A stretch of 53,457 nt of DNA from Fundicoccus_A sp052115865 (lineage in GTDB: Bacteria; Bacillota; Bacilli; Lactobacillales; Aerococcaceae): NCBI RefSeq assembly GCF_052115865.1, contig NZ_JBQKME010000014.1:1-53457 (forward strand), in the 5' to 3' direction. The position numbers and the translations under genes were made by a program. Positions 43,701 through 51,718 of this stretch are shown here, in pieces (the stretch's first letter is position 1; every line of letters begins with the position of its first letter). The notes below the pieces were generated by a model. It had not been told where the DNA came from, searched no databases, and worked only from the letters and a program-made list of their open reading frames with translations.

Positions 43701-44282
43701 TTAATTTACAGATGTTTCAATTAAACCGTAACGTCCATCTTTACGACGGTAAACGATACTAATATCCATTGTTTCAGCATCTGTATAAATGAAAAAGTCA
43801 TGGCCTAGCATATTCATTTGTAATACAGCTTCTTCACTGTCCATTGGTTTTAAACTGATACGTTTAGAACGAACAATTTCCAATTCTGGTTCTCCATTAG
43901 TTGGGCTTGGAGCAGGACGATTAGCTGCTTCAGCCGCTTCTAAATTCGCACCATTTTTAATGCCTGAATAGCCTTTTTCACGAGATTTACGGTTAATTTT
44001 TGTTTTATATTTTCTTACTTGGCGTTCAAGTTTATCCACTACAAAATCAATACTTGCATATAAATCCGGGGTAGTTTCTTCTGCACGCAAAACTAAAAAT
44101 GATAGTGGAATGGTCACTTCAGCCTTAGCTGTTTTATCTGGGTAAACTTTTAAGTTAACATAAGCAGTAGCATCAGGTACATCTTCGAAAAAGCGCTCAA
44201 GTTTAGCCACCTTTTTCTCAGCATAATCCCTAATTGCTTTGGTCACCTCAACATTTTCCCCACGCACGTTATAAGTAAACAT
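43701..44282 (-). CDS. hpf: Ribosome hibernation promoting factor, long form
   Basis: 193 residues: N-terminal HPF/YfiA fold (about 1-100, MFTYNVRGENVEVTKAIRDY) that occupies the decoding site, and a C-terminal dimerisation domain (about 130-193, VRSKRISLKPMDSEEAVLQM) that ties two ribosomes into 100S particles. The long form is standard in firmicutes. A leader of some 175 nt and a cre-like site suggest growth-phase and carbon control. Confidence 0.95.
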   Translation of the reverse strand: MFTYNVRGENVEVTKAIRDYAEKKVAKLERFFEDVPDATAYVNLKVYPDKTAKAEVTIPLSFLVLRAEETTPDLYASIDFVVDKLERQVRKYKTKINRKSREKGYSGIKNGANLEAAEAANRPAPSPTNGEPELEIVRSKRISLKPMDSEEAVLQMNMLGHDFFIYTDAETMDISIVYRRKDGRYGLIETSVN

Positions 44283-44466
44283 ATAAATCCCTCATTTCCA
44301 ATATATTTTTGGTAGAACCATATTGAGTAGAGGTACTATTTTTCTAATAATGTTAGGTCAAAGGAAAATTGATCATTTCTTACGCTCGCACATTATCACT
44401 CAACCAGTACACCTATCAAATAAGGTACTACCAAGATTCAAAAAGCACTTTCCTTTGCTTTTATTA

Positions 44467-44472
44467 ATTATA
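44467..44472 (-). promoter_or_regulatory. Extended -10 of hpf
   Basis: TGTGC-TATAAT on the minus strand (TGN extension). It gives an untranslated leader of about 175 nt before hpf. Confidence 0.55.
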
Positions 44473-44489
44473 GCACAAATTCTGCTGAC

Positions 44490-44503
44490 TGAAAACGTAA
44501 ACA
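44490..44503. promoter_or_regulatory. cre-like site upstream of hpf
   Basis: TGAAAACGTAAACA matches the CcpA consensus TGWAANCGNTNWCA at 13 of 14 positions, about 18 bp upstream of the hpf -10. HPr kinase, which feeds CcpA control, is encoded in this window. Confidence 0.4.
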
Positions 44504-44539
44504 CTCATTAATTTTAAATCAGGATTTACTTAAGCATTC

Positions 44540-45286
44540 CTAATTGTTTTCTTGATGATGGGCTAAGGTTAACGAATCAAGTTGTATCTCCTTTTTATTT
44601 TTCTGGAAAGCTTGAAATAGCAAACTCTTTGCTTGCAACATTGTGGCACCGGTTGTGTAAACATCGTCAAAAAGGAGATATTTATTATGAGAAAAAGAAA
44701 AGTCGGATTTGATTTTAAAAGAAGCTTTAAGTTTTATCCGATCAGCCCGTGTTTTCTTGGCTTGCTTTTGCCCATCTCCCGTGTAAATAAAGGGGCTACT
44801 GTAAGGAATTTCTGCCTCATCCAATAGCATGGCTATGCTATGAAAGCCTCTTTCCGCAAGGCTAGAAGCTGAGCTAGGTAGAATTAACCAGTGGTGTTGG
44901 GCATACTGTGTATGGATTTTTTTAAGGGGCTCAGTCATCACTTTTGCCATTCGGATGTCGCCATGGTATTTGTAGCGACTCAACCATTCACTAAAGGTAT
45001 CGTCGTATTGATAAATTGAAGTATTCGACAGCAACACTTCAGGATACAATTTCAGCCAGCGGTAGCAGTCGTAGCAATATAAATATTCATTTGCTTCTTC
45101 TTCAGTCTTAGACATGGGGCGCTGGCAGCCGCGGCAGTCTGTTTCTGAATGCGCAAGTTCGCAAAATAAATCCGAGCACTTCAAGCATAAAACAGGAAAC
45201 TGCAGAGGTCTCAAGCCAATCAGTTGATCCCAAGATAAATCATATTGCAGCGGACTTTGGCAATACAAACATAAAGACTTAGTCAT
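44540..45286 (-). CDS. comFC: Competence protein ComFC (phosphoribosyltransferase-like)
   Basis: Helps single-stranded DNA enter the cytoplasm during transformation, together with ComFA. 248 residues: N-terminal zinc-binding cysteines (CLYC, CLKC, CRGC, CYDC within about residues 6-78) and a C-terminal phosphoribosyltransferase fold with PRPP loop LLFDDVYTTGATM. ATG 45286 overlaps the end of comFA by 8 nt; a TTG at 45292 is also possible. Confidence 0.93.
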   Translation of the reverse strand: MTKSLCLYCQSPLQYDLSWDQLIGLRPLQFPVLCLKCSDLFCELAHSETDCRGCQRPMSKTEEEANEYLYCYDCYRWLKLYPEVLLSNTSIYQYDDTFSEWLSRYKYHGDIRMAKVMTEPLKKIHTQYAQHHWLILPSSASSLAERGFHSIAMLLDEAEIPYSSPFIYTGDGQKQAKKTRADRIKLKASFKIKSDFSFSHNKYLLFDDVYTTGATMLQAKSLLFQAFQKNKKEIQLDSLTLAHHQENN

Positions 45287-46679
45287 AAGCAATCAAACCT
45301 CGCTCCAGTGCTAATCGGTTCATCTGCTGGATTTCTTGGCGAGCTTCTTTCATTTTTTGATTGATCCCATTATGAGCATAAATTAATTCTCCTGTAGGAA
45401 AGTCCGCTCGCCTGCCGACTCTGCCACTCATTTGAACTAAGGCTGCCCGAGAATACATCGGACTTTCACTGCCGACAATACAAACGTGGCAGTGCGTAAA
45501 AGTGACCCCGCGCTCGAGAATCGTTGTAACGATGAGGCCGTCATATTCACCTGCACGTAAAGAAGCAATTTTCTCCTTTCGCATTGGGTCTTGGGCATGG
45601 ACATAGGCTAAACGTATGTCGGGCAAAGCTGTATTTAGCCACGCAAACAGGCTTTCAGCTAATTGAATGTGGGGCATAAAAACTAACTTAACGCCTTCAA
45701 TGGCTAAAAATTGTCTCAGTAGACGATATAACTTAGAGTATTTACTTTTCTTTCGAATCGCTTCCCTCCAGTCTCCAATCCACTGGAAGACGGGTTCCGG
45801 TAAACGATAACCGTGATAACGTGCCGGAAGTGTAACAACCTCCAAGGCTTCTTCTTTAATTAATGCTGCCAAAGCTTCATCGGGTGTGGCAGTCAAATAA
45901 ATTTGCTTACCATCTTTTTTCACGGCTTGCTTGACGGCATAATGCAACATATTGCTAGCAGCATAAGGGTAAGCGTCTACTTCATCGACAATTAAGAGAT
46001 CAAAAGCTTCTTTAAATCGCAATAATTGATGCGTTGTCGCAATAACAATGGGTGTATAGCGGTAACTTTCTTCCATGCCTCCATACAAAACGATCACATC
46101 CACTTTTTGGAAGGCTGCTTGAAGCCGCGGGAAAAGCTCGATACAAACATCAATTCTGGGACTTGCCAATCCCACCCGTCCTCCAGCCATAAGAACGTGA
46201 TCAATGACAGGAAAAATCATTTCTGTTTTGCCCGCTCCCGTTACGGCATGCACCAAAAACGGAATATTTTTGTTATTCAAACTCGTAATTAAAGCTTTAG
46301 AAGCTCGTGCTTGTTCATTTGACAAGTTCCCTTCCCAAGTCAAAAAAGAGGACTTTGTTTGCGGTAGTTCGATGGTTGGAGCAGGAAAATGATAAATATA
46401 CATCCCTTGCGTCATCCGCCCCATTTGAATACACTCCAAACAATAATAACTTGCTGGTCGATTGTCCAATGCCGGCAATTGCGCAAAATGCTCCAATTGT
46501 TGGTTGTCACAGCGAAAACACCAAGGACTTTCACCTTTCATTTGAATCGCTTCATAACGAACCGCCTCAATTAGCACATCTTCCAACTTTTCATCTGAAC
46601 CTTTGGCTTGAATTAAAAAACGAATATTTTGCTCTGTCACTAGCCGCCCTTCTAAATCATGCAGAATACCTTTCAACAT
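45279..46679 (-). CDS. comFA: Competence DNA-uptake helicase ComFA
   Basis: DEAD-like ATPase that pulls transforming DNA through ComEC. 466 residues: a four-cysteine zinc finger (CFRC...CLEC) at about 50-90, Walker A GAGKTE, Walker B DEVDAYPY, and motif VI QMSGRVGRRADFPTG. Two consecutive ATGs (46682, 46679); the second is better spaced from AAGGAG. Longer frame to 46733 includes the promoter. Its upstream region shares a conserved element with the small ssb gene. Confidence 0.93.
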   Translation of the reverse strand: MLKGILHDLEGRLVTEQNIRFLIQAKGSDEKLEDVLIEAVRYEAIQMKGESPWCFRCDNQQLEHFAQLPALDNRPASYYCLECIQMGRMTQGMYIYHFPAPTIELPQTKSSFLTWEGNLSNEQARASKALITSLNNKNIPFLVHAVTGAGKTEMIFPVIDHVLMAGGRVGLASPRIDVCIELFPRLQAAFQKVDVIVLYGGMEESYRYTPIVIATTHQLLRFKEAFDLLIVDEVDAYPYAASNMLHYAVKQAVKKDGKQIYLTATPDEALAALIKEEALEVVTLPARYHGYRLPEPVFQWIGDWREAIRKKSKYSKLYRLLRQFLAIEGVKLVFMPHIQLAESLFAWLNTALPDIRLAYVHAQDPMRKEKIASLRAGEYDGLIVTTILERGVTFTHCHVCIVGSESPMYSRAALVQMSGRVGRRADFPTGELIYAHNGINQKMKEARQEIQQMNRLALERGLIAYD

Positions 46680-46697
46680 CATCAACTCCTTTTTTGT

Positions 46698-46739
46698 ACT
46701 ACACATATATACACAAAAAAAGTCGATTTCCATTATTTT
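46698..46739 (-). promoter_or_regulatory. Candidate competence promoter of comFA
   Basis: On the minus strand AAAATAATGGAAATCG, a T tract, GTGTATA and TATGTGTAG. The first 16 bases are identical to those before the small ssb gene and the spacing between GGAAATC and TATGTNTAG is the same 17 bp. Confidence 0.6.
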
Positions 46740-46810
46740 TTTATTAAATATCTCTGCTGGATAAAAAAGATAGCTAAAAAAGCAGCACTAAGTCAAAATT
46801 CCTGCCAATG

Positions 46811-46853
46811 GCAAAAAACACAAGCCCCTCAGATATTTACTGAAAAGCTTGTG
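46811..46853 (-). terminator. Terminator of the luciferase-like oxidoreductase gene
   Basis: CACAAGC (46819-46825) pairs with GCTTGTG (46847-46853), with TCAG/CTGA inside; TTTTTTGC follows on the minus strand. Confidence 0.82.
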
Positions 46854-46882
46854 CGAAGTTATTTATTATGAAAGTAGATGAA

Positions 46883-47962
46883 CTACTTAGCTGTATATTT
46901 TTTAACAGCAGGGATAACTTTGTTACCCAATAAATCAATCGTACGTTTAATATTATCGATTGACACGCCACCAAAATCAATTTGACCGACATAGCGATCC
47001 ATATTAAACATCTCATGTTGGTACAAGAGTTTTTCAATCACGAGGTTCGGGTCTCCCACATTAATCACACTATGGGCATCCTGCCCCTGATTAAACAACG
47101 CTTTTGAAAAACCACTATCATTTGTTAACTTCATACCCTCATTAATGTGTGGATAATATTCTTGGAAAGCTTGTTTGCTATCTTCACGAACATATAAAAA
47201 GCCTGCTGTAGCAATGCGTAGATCATTGGGATTAAAGCCTTCGTCTTCAGCTGCATTGCGATAAACATCAATTGTCTGCTTAACAGTTTCCGCATTTCCT
47301 CCCAAATGAGCGTAATACATAGGAACACCTAAAGACCCTGCTTTGAAAGCTGAGCTATGCGAGCCTCCTACAGCACGCCAAATCGGCAAAGCTTGTTCAG
47401 CATTGTCTGGACGCGGAATGACGCGGGCATTATTCAGAGGCGGGCGAAATTCACCTGACCAATTCACAACAACGTTTTCATTTATTTCTAGCAACAATTC
47501 AAACTTTTCTTCAAAAAGTGTTTCATAATCTTGTAAATCATAGCCGAGTAATTCATATAAGCCAACACGTGATGCACGGCCAGCAACAATCTCCATACGA
47601 CCATCGGAAATTAAATCAATCGTCGCAGCGTCTTCAAACACACGAACAGGTTCACTTGTACTGATAATGGTTGCCCCTGAGGCTAGTTTAATTTTTTGCG
47701 TCGCTTGTGCAATAGCCGATAAAAGGATTAAGTGTGCTTGTGATACAAAATGTTCCTGGTGCGATTCACCAAGTTGAAACACATCTAATCCTGCTTGTTC
47801 GGCTAGCTGTGCAATTTCTACGATTTCTTTAATACGGCTTTTAGCTGAAAGTTTCTCTCCAGAATGTGGATTAGCGATATGATCCCCTAAGGTATATATC
47901 CCAATCTCAAGGCCTTTTGTCTTGTCTATTTTAGGCAATATATGGGGGTTAGGTCTTACCAT
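46883..47962 (-). CDS. LLM-class (luciferase-like) flavin-dependent oxidoreductase
   Basis: TIM-barrel flavoenzyme of the bacterial luciferase-like monooxygenase family, 359 residues. IGIYTLGDHIANPHSG near the start, FQLGESHQEHF, the GATIISTSEPVRVFED strand and the GRASRVG loop are typical of the group containing putative alkanal monooxygenases. ATG 47962 (MVRPNPHIL) follows GGAGGAG; the upstream frame to 47992 lacks a site. Substrate cannot be told from sequence. Stands between comFA and degV, an addition relative to the Bacillus order. Confidence 0.87.
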   Translation of the reverse strand: MVRPNPHILPKIDKTKGLEIGIYTLGDHIANPHSGEKLSAKSRIKEIVEIAQLAEQAGLDVFQLGESHQEHFVSQAHLILLSAIAQATQKIKLASGATIISTSEPVRVFEDAATIDLISDGRMEIVAGRASRVGLYELLGYDLQDYETLFEEKFELLLEINENVVVNWSGEFRPPLNNARVIPRPDNAEQALPIWRAVGGSHSSAFKAGSLGVPMYYAHLGGNAETVKQTIDVYRNAAEDEGFNPNDLRIATAGFLYVREDSKQAFQEYYPHINEGMKLTNDSGFSKALFNQGQDAHSVINVGDPNLVIEKLLYQHEMFNMDRYVGQIDFGGVSIDNIKRTIDLLGNKVIPAVKKYTAK

Positions 47963-48070
47963 TAATTCTCCTCCTCTATCAAACAAATACAATTATTAGT
48001 AGCTTAAATATAGTATACCCAATTTAATAGGAGAAATACATTCTTTATGCGGTTGGTTGAATAAATAATT

Positions 48071-48099
48071 AAAAAAAAGCTCCTGTTATTCAACAGGAG
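48071..48099 (-). terminator. Terminator overlapping the degV stop codon
   Basis: CTCCTGTT (48080-48087) pairs with AACAGGAG (48092-48099); TTTTTTTT follows on the minus strand. The stop codon (48086-48088) is inside the hairpin. Confidence 0.88.
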
Positions 48100-48976
48100 T
48101 CAATAGCGTTTCTAACCGCGGAATAAGGGCTAAACCTTTTGCGCCCGCACCAATATGAGTGCCTACAACGGGACCAATCGGTCTAATCATATAAGAAACA
48201 TTGGTTCCCATATTTGCCTGAATACTATTTAATACTTTCAAGCCCTCTTCTTCTGCTTGAGCATGAGCAATGGCTAGAACAAATCCGTCTGGGTGTGTTT
48301 GTTCATACGCTGAAGCAAGTTCTTGCCAACGATGATATACTTTTTTTGTACTACGAATTTTCTCAAATAAAACAATTTTTCCTTCTTGGTCAAAGTATAA
48401 TAAGGGCTTAATTTGCAAAATATTACCAAAGAAGGCACTCGTACTACTTAACCGTCCACCTTTTGACAAGTTATTTAAATCTTCAACCATCAAATAAATT
48501 TCCGCTTCTTCAGCTGCTTGAACTAATGCTTTGGCAATTTGTTCTACAGCAAAACCAGCGTCTAATAAATCCGCTGTTTGATGAACAAGACTTTCTAAAA
48601 CAACACTAGAGCCTTTAGAATCGATACAATAGGTTTGAATACGATCATTGAACTCATTTAAGACCATCAGTGCTTGTTGGTATGTCCCACTGATTGCTGA
48701 AGCTAAGTGAATGCAGATAACCGCCTCATATTTTTCTTCAATCAAATTCTCTAAAATTTGATAATATTCTCCAACTTGTGGCTGAGAAGTTGTTGGTAAC
48801 TGCTTGGCGTTATTTAATCGATTGTAAAACTCATAAATGATTTCTGGATCGCTTGAATCTTGATAAGTAGTTCCATCAGAGAAATTAACAGAGAGATTTA
48901 CTTGAAAAATATTATCTCTAGCTGCTAATTCTGGGGATAGGTATGCTGTACTATCAACGATAATCGCTACCTTCAT
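48086..48976 (-). CDS. DegV/FakB fatty-acid-binding protein
   Basis: Binds a fatty acid and presents it to the kinase FakA for incorporation into phospholipid. 296 residues with the DegV signature: IIVDSTAYL at the start, TTSQPQVGEY, ASAISGTYQQA, GGRLSSTSAF and a C-terminal PIGPVVGTHIGAGAKG. Paired ATGs at 48979/48976 behind GAGGAG. Neighbour of comFA and divergent from the yigZ-type gene, as in other firmicutes. Confidence 0.93.
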   Translation of the reverse strand: MKVAIIVDSTAYLSPELAARDNIFQVNLSVNFSDGTTYQDSSDPEIIYEFYNRLNNAKQLPTTSQPQVGEYYQILENLIEEKYEAVICIHLASAISGTYQQALMVLNEFNDRIQTYCIDSKGSSVVLESLVHQTADLLDAGFAVEQIAKALVQAAEEAEIYLMVEDLNNLSKGGRLSSTSAFFGNILQIKPLLYFDQEGKIVLFEKIRSTKKVYHRWQELASAYEQTHPDGFVLAIAHAQAEEEGLKVLNSIQANMGTNVSYMIRPIGPVVGTHIGAGAKGLALIPRLETLLTPVE

Positions 48977-49077
48977 CATTCACACTCCTCTCATACTGAG
49001 CTATAATAGTGAATTATACCAAACTTAAGCGTAAAAAGCATGATAATTTGCAAAAGTCAGACTTTTTGATGCAGTTT

Positions 49078-49105
49078 TTGATAAAATAGTATTAACTAGT
49101 ACAAT
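49078..49105 (+). promoter_or_regulatory. Promoter of the yigZ-type gene
   Basis: TTGATA (49078-49083), 16-bp spacer, TACAAT (49100-49105), about 33 nt before the start codon. Confidence 0.65.
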
Positions 49106-49138
49106 AAATATCATAACAAATAGAAAGAAGTTGACAGC

Positions 49139-49795
49139 ATGCGTAACTATATAAGTGTTAAAGAAGCCTTTCAATACACCATTGAAATAAAAAAATCTTC
49201 CTTTATTACCTATTTATACCCTATATTTACAGTCGAAGACTTTGAAGAACTTTATCAACAGCTTAAAAAAGAACATTATAAGGCCAACCATCTATGCTAT
49301 GCCTATATTTTAGGTAATGATTCAATGATTCAAAGAATGAGCGACGATGGCGAACCTAGCGGAACAGCAGGGGTTCCTATGCTAGAAGTTTTAAAACGCC
49401 GCGAATTAACGAATATTTTAGCCGTTACCGTCCGTTATTTTGGTGGTATCAAACTTGGAGCAAGCGGCCTAATTAGAGCCTACTCTAACAGTGTCAGCGA
49501 AGCCTTAAATCATGCAGAACTTATTCAAAATATCGACCAGCAATTAATTGATATTGAAATGCATTATGCACAAAATGATAGTTTTACTTATTTTATCCAA
49601 AATACAAACAGCAATATAACAGTACTAGACACCCAGTACACCGATAAAGTCACCTATACCCTCGCCCTGCATATTGAAGAAGTCGCAAAAATCCAAGAAC
49701 AGATAACCGAACGCCTAAATGACCAATTCGTTTGGACAGAAAAAGAGATTCAAACAGTTGATATCCCCTATGTTGATGTAACTAAGGAAGAATAA
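49139..49795 (+). CDS. yigZ: YigZ/IMPACT family protein
   Basis: 218 residues. N-terminal UPF0029/Impact domain (about 1-125) with RMSDDGEPSGTAG and the VRYFGGIKLGASGLIRAY stretch, then a small ferredoxin-like C-terminal domain (about 135-205) of YigZ type. Related to yeast YIH1/human IMPACT; in bacteria the role is not firmly set. One of two plus-strand genes, divergent from degV and converging on tagO with only 4 nt between stop codons. Confidence 0.93.
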   Translation: MRNYISVKEAFQYTIEIKKSSFITYLYPIFTVEDFEELYQQLKKEHYKANHLCYAYILGNDSMIQRMSDDGEPSGTAGVPMLEVLKRRELTNILAVTVRYFGGIKLGASGLIRAYSNSVSEALNHAELIQNIDQQLIDIEMHYAQNDSFTYFIQNTNSNITVLDTQYTDKVTYTLALHIEEVAKIQEQITERLNDQFVWTEKEIQTVDIPYVDVTKEE

Positions 49796-49799
49796 AATA

Positions 49800-50849
49800 T
49801 CAACTATCTGAATCTCGATTGGCTAAAGCATACATACCCACAAACATCGCTGCTATCATTAGCAAGGTGACTAACGCCCAAAGCCAACGATAGGCAGGCA
49901 ATAAGTTCGCTAAAATAGCTACACCAGAAAACAACAAAGTAATCGAAATCATTAAACCTACAATTTTCTTTTCACTTAAGCCCAATTTTAATAATCGATG
50001 GTGGATATGGTCTTGGTCCGCTTTGGCGACAGGCTGACCACTAATCATCCGCCTTAAAAAGGCATAGACAAAGTCAAAGATAGGAACGACATAAAGAGTG
50101 ACAGGCACAATCAATGAATAAAAACTGGCATTTTTCAAATTCGTTACCGTCAAAGTCGCATACATAAAACCAATAAATAAAGCACCAGTATCCCCCAAAT
50201 AAATTTTTGCAGGTGCCCAATTATGAGGAATAAAGCCTAAAATAGCCATAAGCAAAATTAAAATCATAAACAGAAATGTCATTCGAATGGACAAACTGAA
50301 AAAATAGGTAATAATGGCCAAGGATAGCAAGCTAGTAGCTGTCACACTACTAGCTAAGCCATCCAAACCATCTAAGAGATTAATTGAATTGGTTACTAAA
50401 TAAATCCACACCATTGTAGCCAGATAAGAAATAATATTAAAAACAAGTGGTGTCGCCTCAGGCAATAAAGCAGATGAGAATTCAACATCCGTAAACCAAT
50501 ACACAATATTTGCAGCGACCAATATCCCAAGTGTTTTCTTTATTGGACTCAATTCATAAATATCATCGATCAAGCCTGTTATCACGATCACGAAAGAAGC
50601 CACCAGTAAGCCTATTTGCTCAGGAGAATAAATCAAATTAGGGAAAAGAACGAACACCCCAACCCAAAAACTAAGGAAAATTGCGATGCCTCCAAAACTC
50701 GGAATGCGTAACTGACTATCCTTAATTTGATGGGGATCCTTGTCAAACCACTGATAGCGATAAGCTAAGCGCATGATGATTAAAGTTAAAACATAGGATA
50801 AGATACTGGTTGAAATGAGTACAGCAAGGCTGTGAGTATAAAATCCCAT
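49800..50849 (-). CDS. tagO: Undecaprenyl-phosphate GlcNAc-1-phosphate transferase TagO
   Basis: Membrane enzyme that moves GlcNAc-1-phosphate to undecaprenyl phosphate, the first step of wall teichoic acid assembly. 349 residues, about ten membrane helices, with the MraY/WecA motifs LIDDIYEL, NSINLLDGLDGLA, GDTGALFIGF and the DHIHHRLLKLG loop. Lies 26 nt after nadE on the same strand, so pncB-nadE-tagO may be co-transcribed. Confidence 0.94.
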   Translation of the reverse strand: MGFYTHSLAVLISTSILSYVLTLIIMRLAYRYQWFDKDPHQIKDSQLRIPSFGGIAIFLSFWVGVFVLFPNLIYSPEQIGLLVASFVIVITGLIDDIYELSPIKKTLGILVAANIVYWFTDVEFSSALLPEATPLVFNIISYLATMVWIYLVTNSINLLDGLDGLASSVTATSLLSLAIITYFFSLSIRMTFLFMILILLMAILGFIPHNWAPAKIYLGDTGALFIGFMYATLTVTNLKNASFYSLIVPVTLYVVPIFDFVYAFLRRMISGQPVAKADQDHIHHRLLKLGLSEKKIVGLMISITLLFSGVAILANLLPAYRWLWALVTLLMIAAMFVGMYALANRDSDS

Positions 50850-50875
50850 CTACCTTCTCCCTTTCCAACTTATTT

Positions 50876-51703
50876 TTATTCTAACCAAAATGTATCATAG
50901 ACCGTAATTGGCAAATGACGTTTATGACGCGACTTTAGATACCAATTCTCAATAGTTTCAGCATCTTTTTTATCAACTGCTTGGCCTGTCAAATAGGCAT
51001 CAATCGCATCATAACTTACGCCTAAAGCCTCTTCATCTGGTTGCTGAGGTTTATTTTCCTCAAGATCAGCAGTAGGAACTTTTAAATATAACTCCTCAGG
51101 AGCACCCAAAGCTTTTAACATATCCTTCCCTTGGCTTTTCGTTAAACGCCATAGAGGTAATACATCCGCAGCTCCATCCCCAAATTTTGTGAAAAAGCCC
51201 GTGACACCCTCAGCAGCATGATCCGTACCAATTACCACACCTGCTGTTTGCCCTGCGATTGCAAATTGCGCTATCATCCGTTGACGCGCTTTAATATTAC
51301 CTTTATTGTAATCACTAATCGCCATGGAGTTTTCATCAATCGCCGCTACCATCGCATCGGTTGCTGGTTTAATATTGACAACTAAATTCTTATCAGCTTG
51401 AATAAAATCTAACGCCTTTTGCGCATCAGACTCGTCTGCTTGTGTCCCATAAGGTAAGCGGACCGCAATAAATTGGAAATCTTCTCCTGTTTCAGCACGT
51501 AATTCCTCTACCGCCATTTGAGCCAGTCGCCCAGCCAAAGTAGAATCTTGACCCCCGCTAATACCCAAAACCAACGATTTTAATCCTTGATGTTTTAATA
51601 AATATCCCTTTAAAAATTGAATCGAGCGACGAATCTCTTCTTCGGGATTAATTTCTGGCAAAACTTTCAATGCTTCAATTATTTCTTTTTGTAAAGGACG
51701 CAT
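50876..51703 (-). CDS. nadE: NAD synthase (ammonia-dependent)
   Basis: Converts nicotinate adenine dinucleotide and ammonia to NAD. 275 residues with the ATP loop SGGQDS at 49-54 and GTDHAAEG; no glutaminase domain. ATG 51703 (MRPLQKEII) follows GAGGTG; the GTG at 51712 is part of that ribosome site. 15 nt after pncB: together they turn nicotinate into NAD, the usual niacin salvage route of lactic acid bacteria. Confidence 0.95.
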   Translation of the reverse strand: MRPLQKEIIEALKVLPEINPEEEIRRSIQFLKGYLLKHQGLKSLVLGISGGQDSTLAGRLAQMAVEELRAETGEDFQFIAVRLPYGTQADESDAQKALDFIQADKNLVVNIKPATDAMVAAIDENSMAISDYNKGNIKARQRMIAQFAIAGQTAGVVIGTDHAAEGVTGFFTKFGDGAADVLPLWRLTKSQGKDMLKALGAPEELYLKVPTADLEENKPQQPDEEALGVSYDAIDAYLTGQAVDKKDAETIENWYLKSRHKRHLPITVYDTFWLE

Positions 51704-51718
51704 AAAATCCACCTCTTT

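Noticed and set aside
46307..46871. Plus-strand open frames across the comFA 5' end
   Set aside because: They oppose comFA and its promoter, and their composition is that of reverse-complemented coding sequence.
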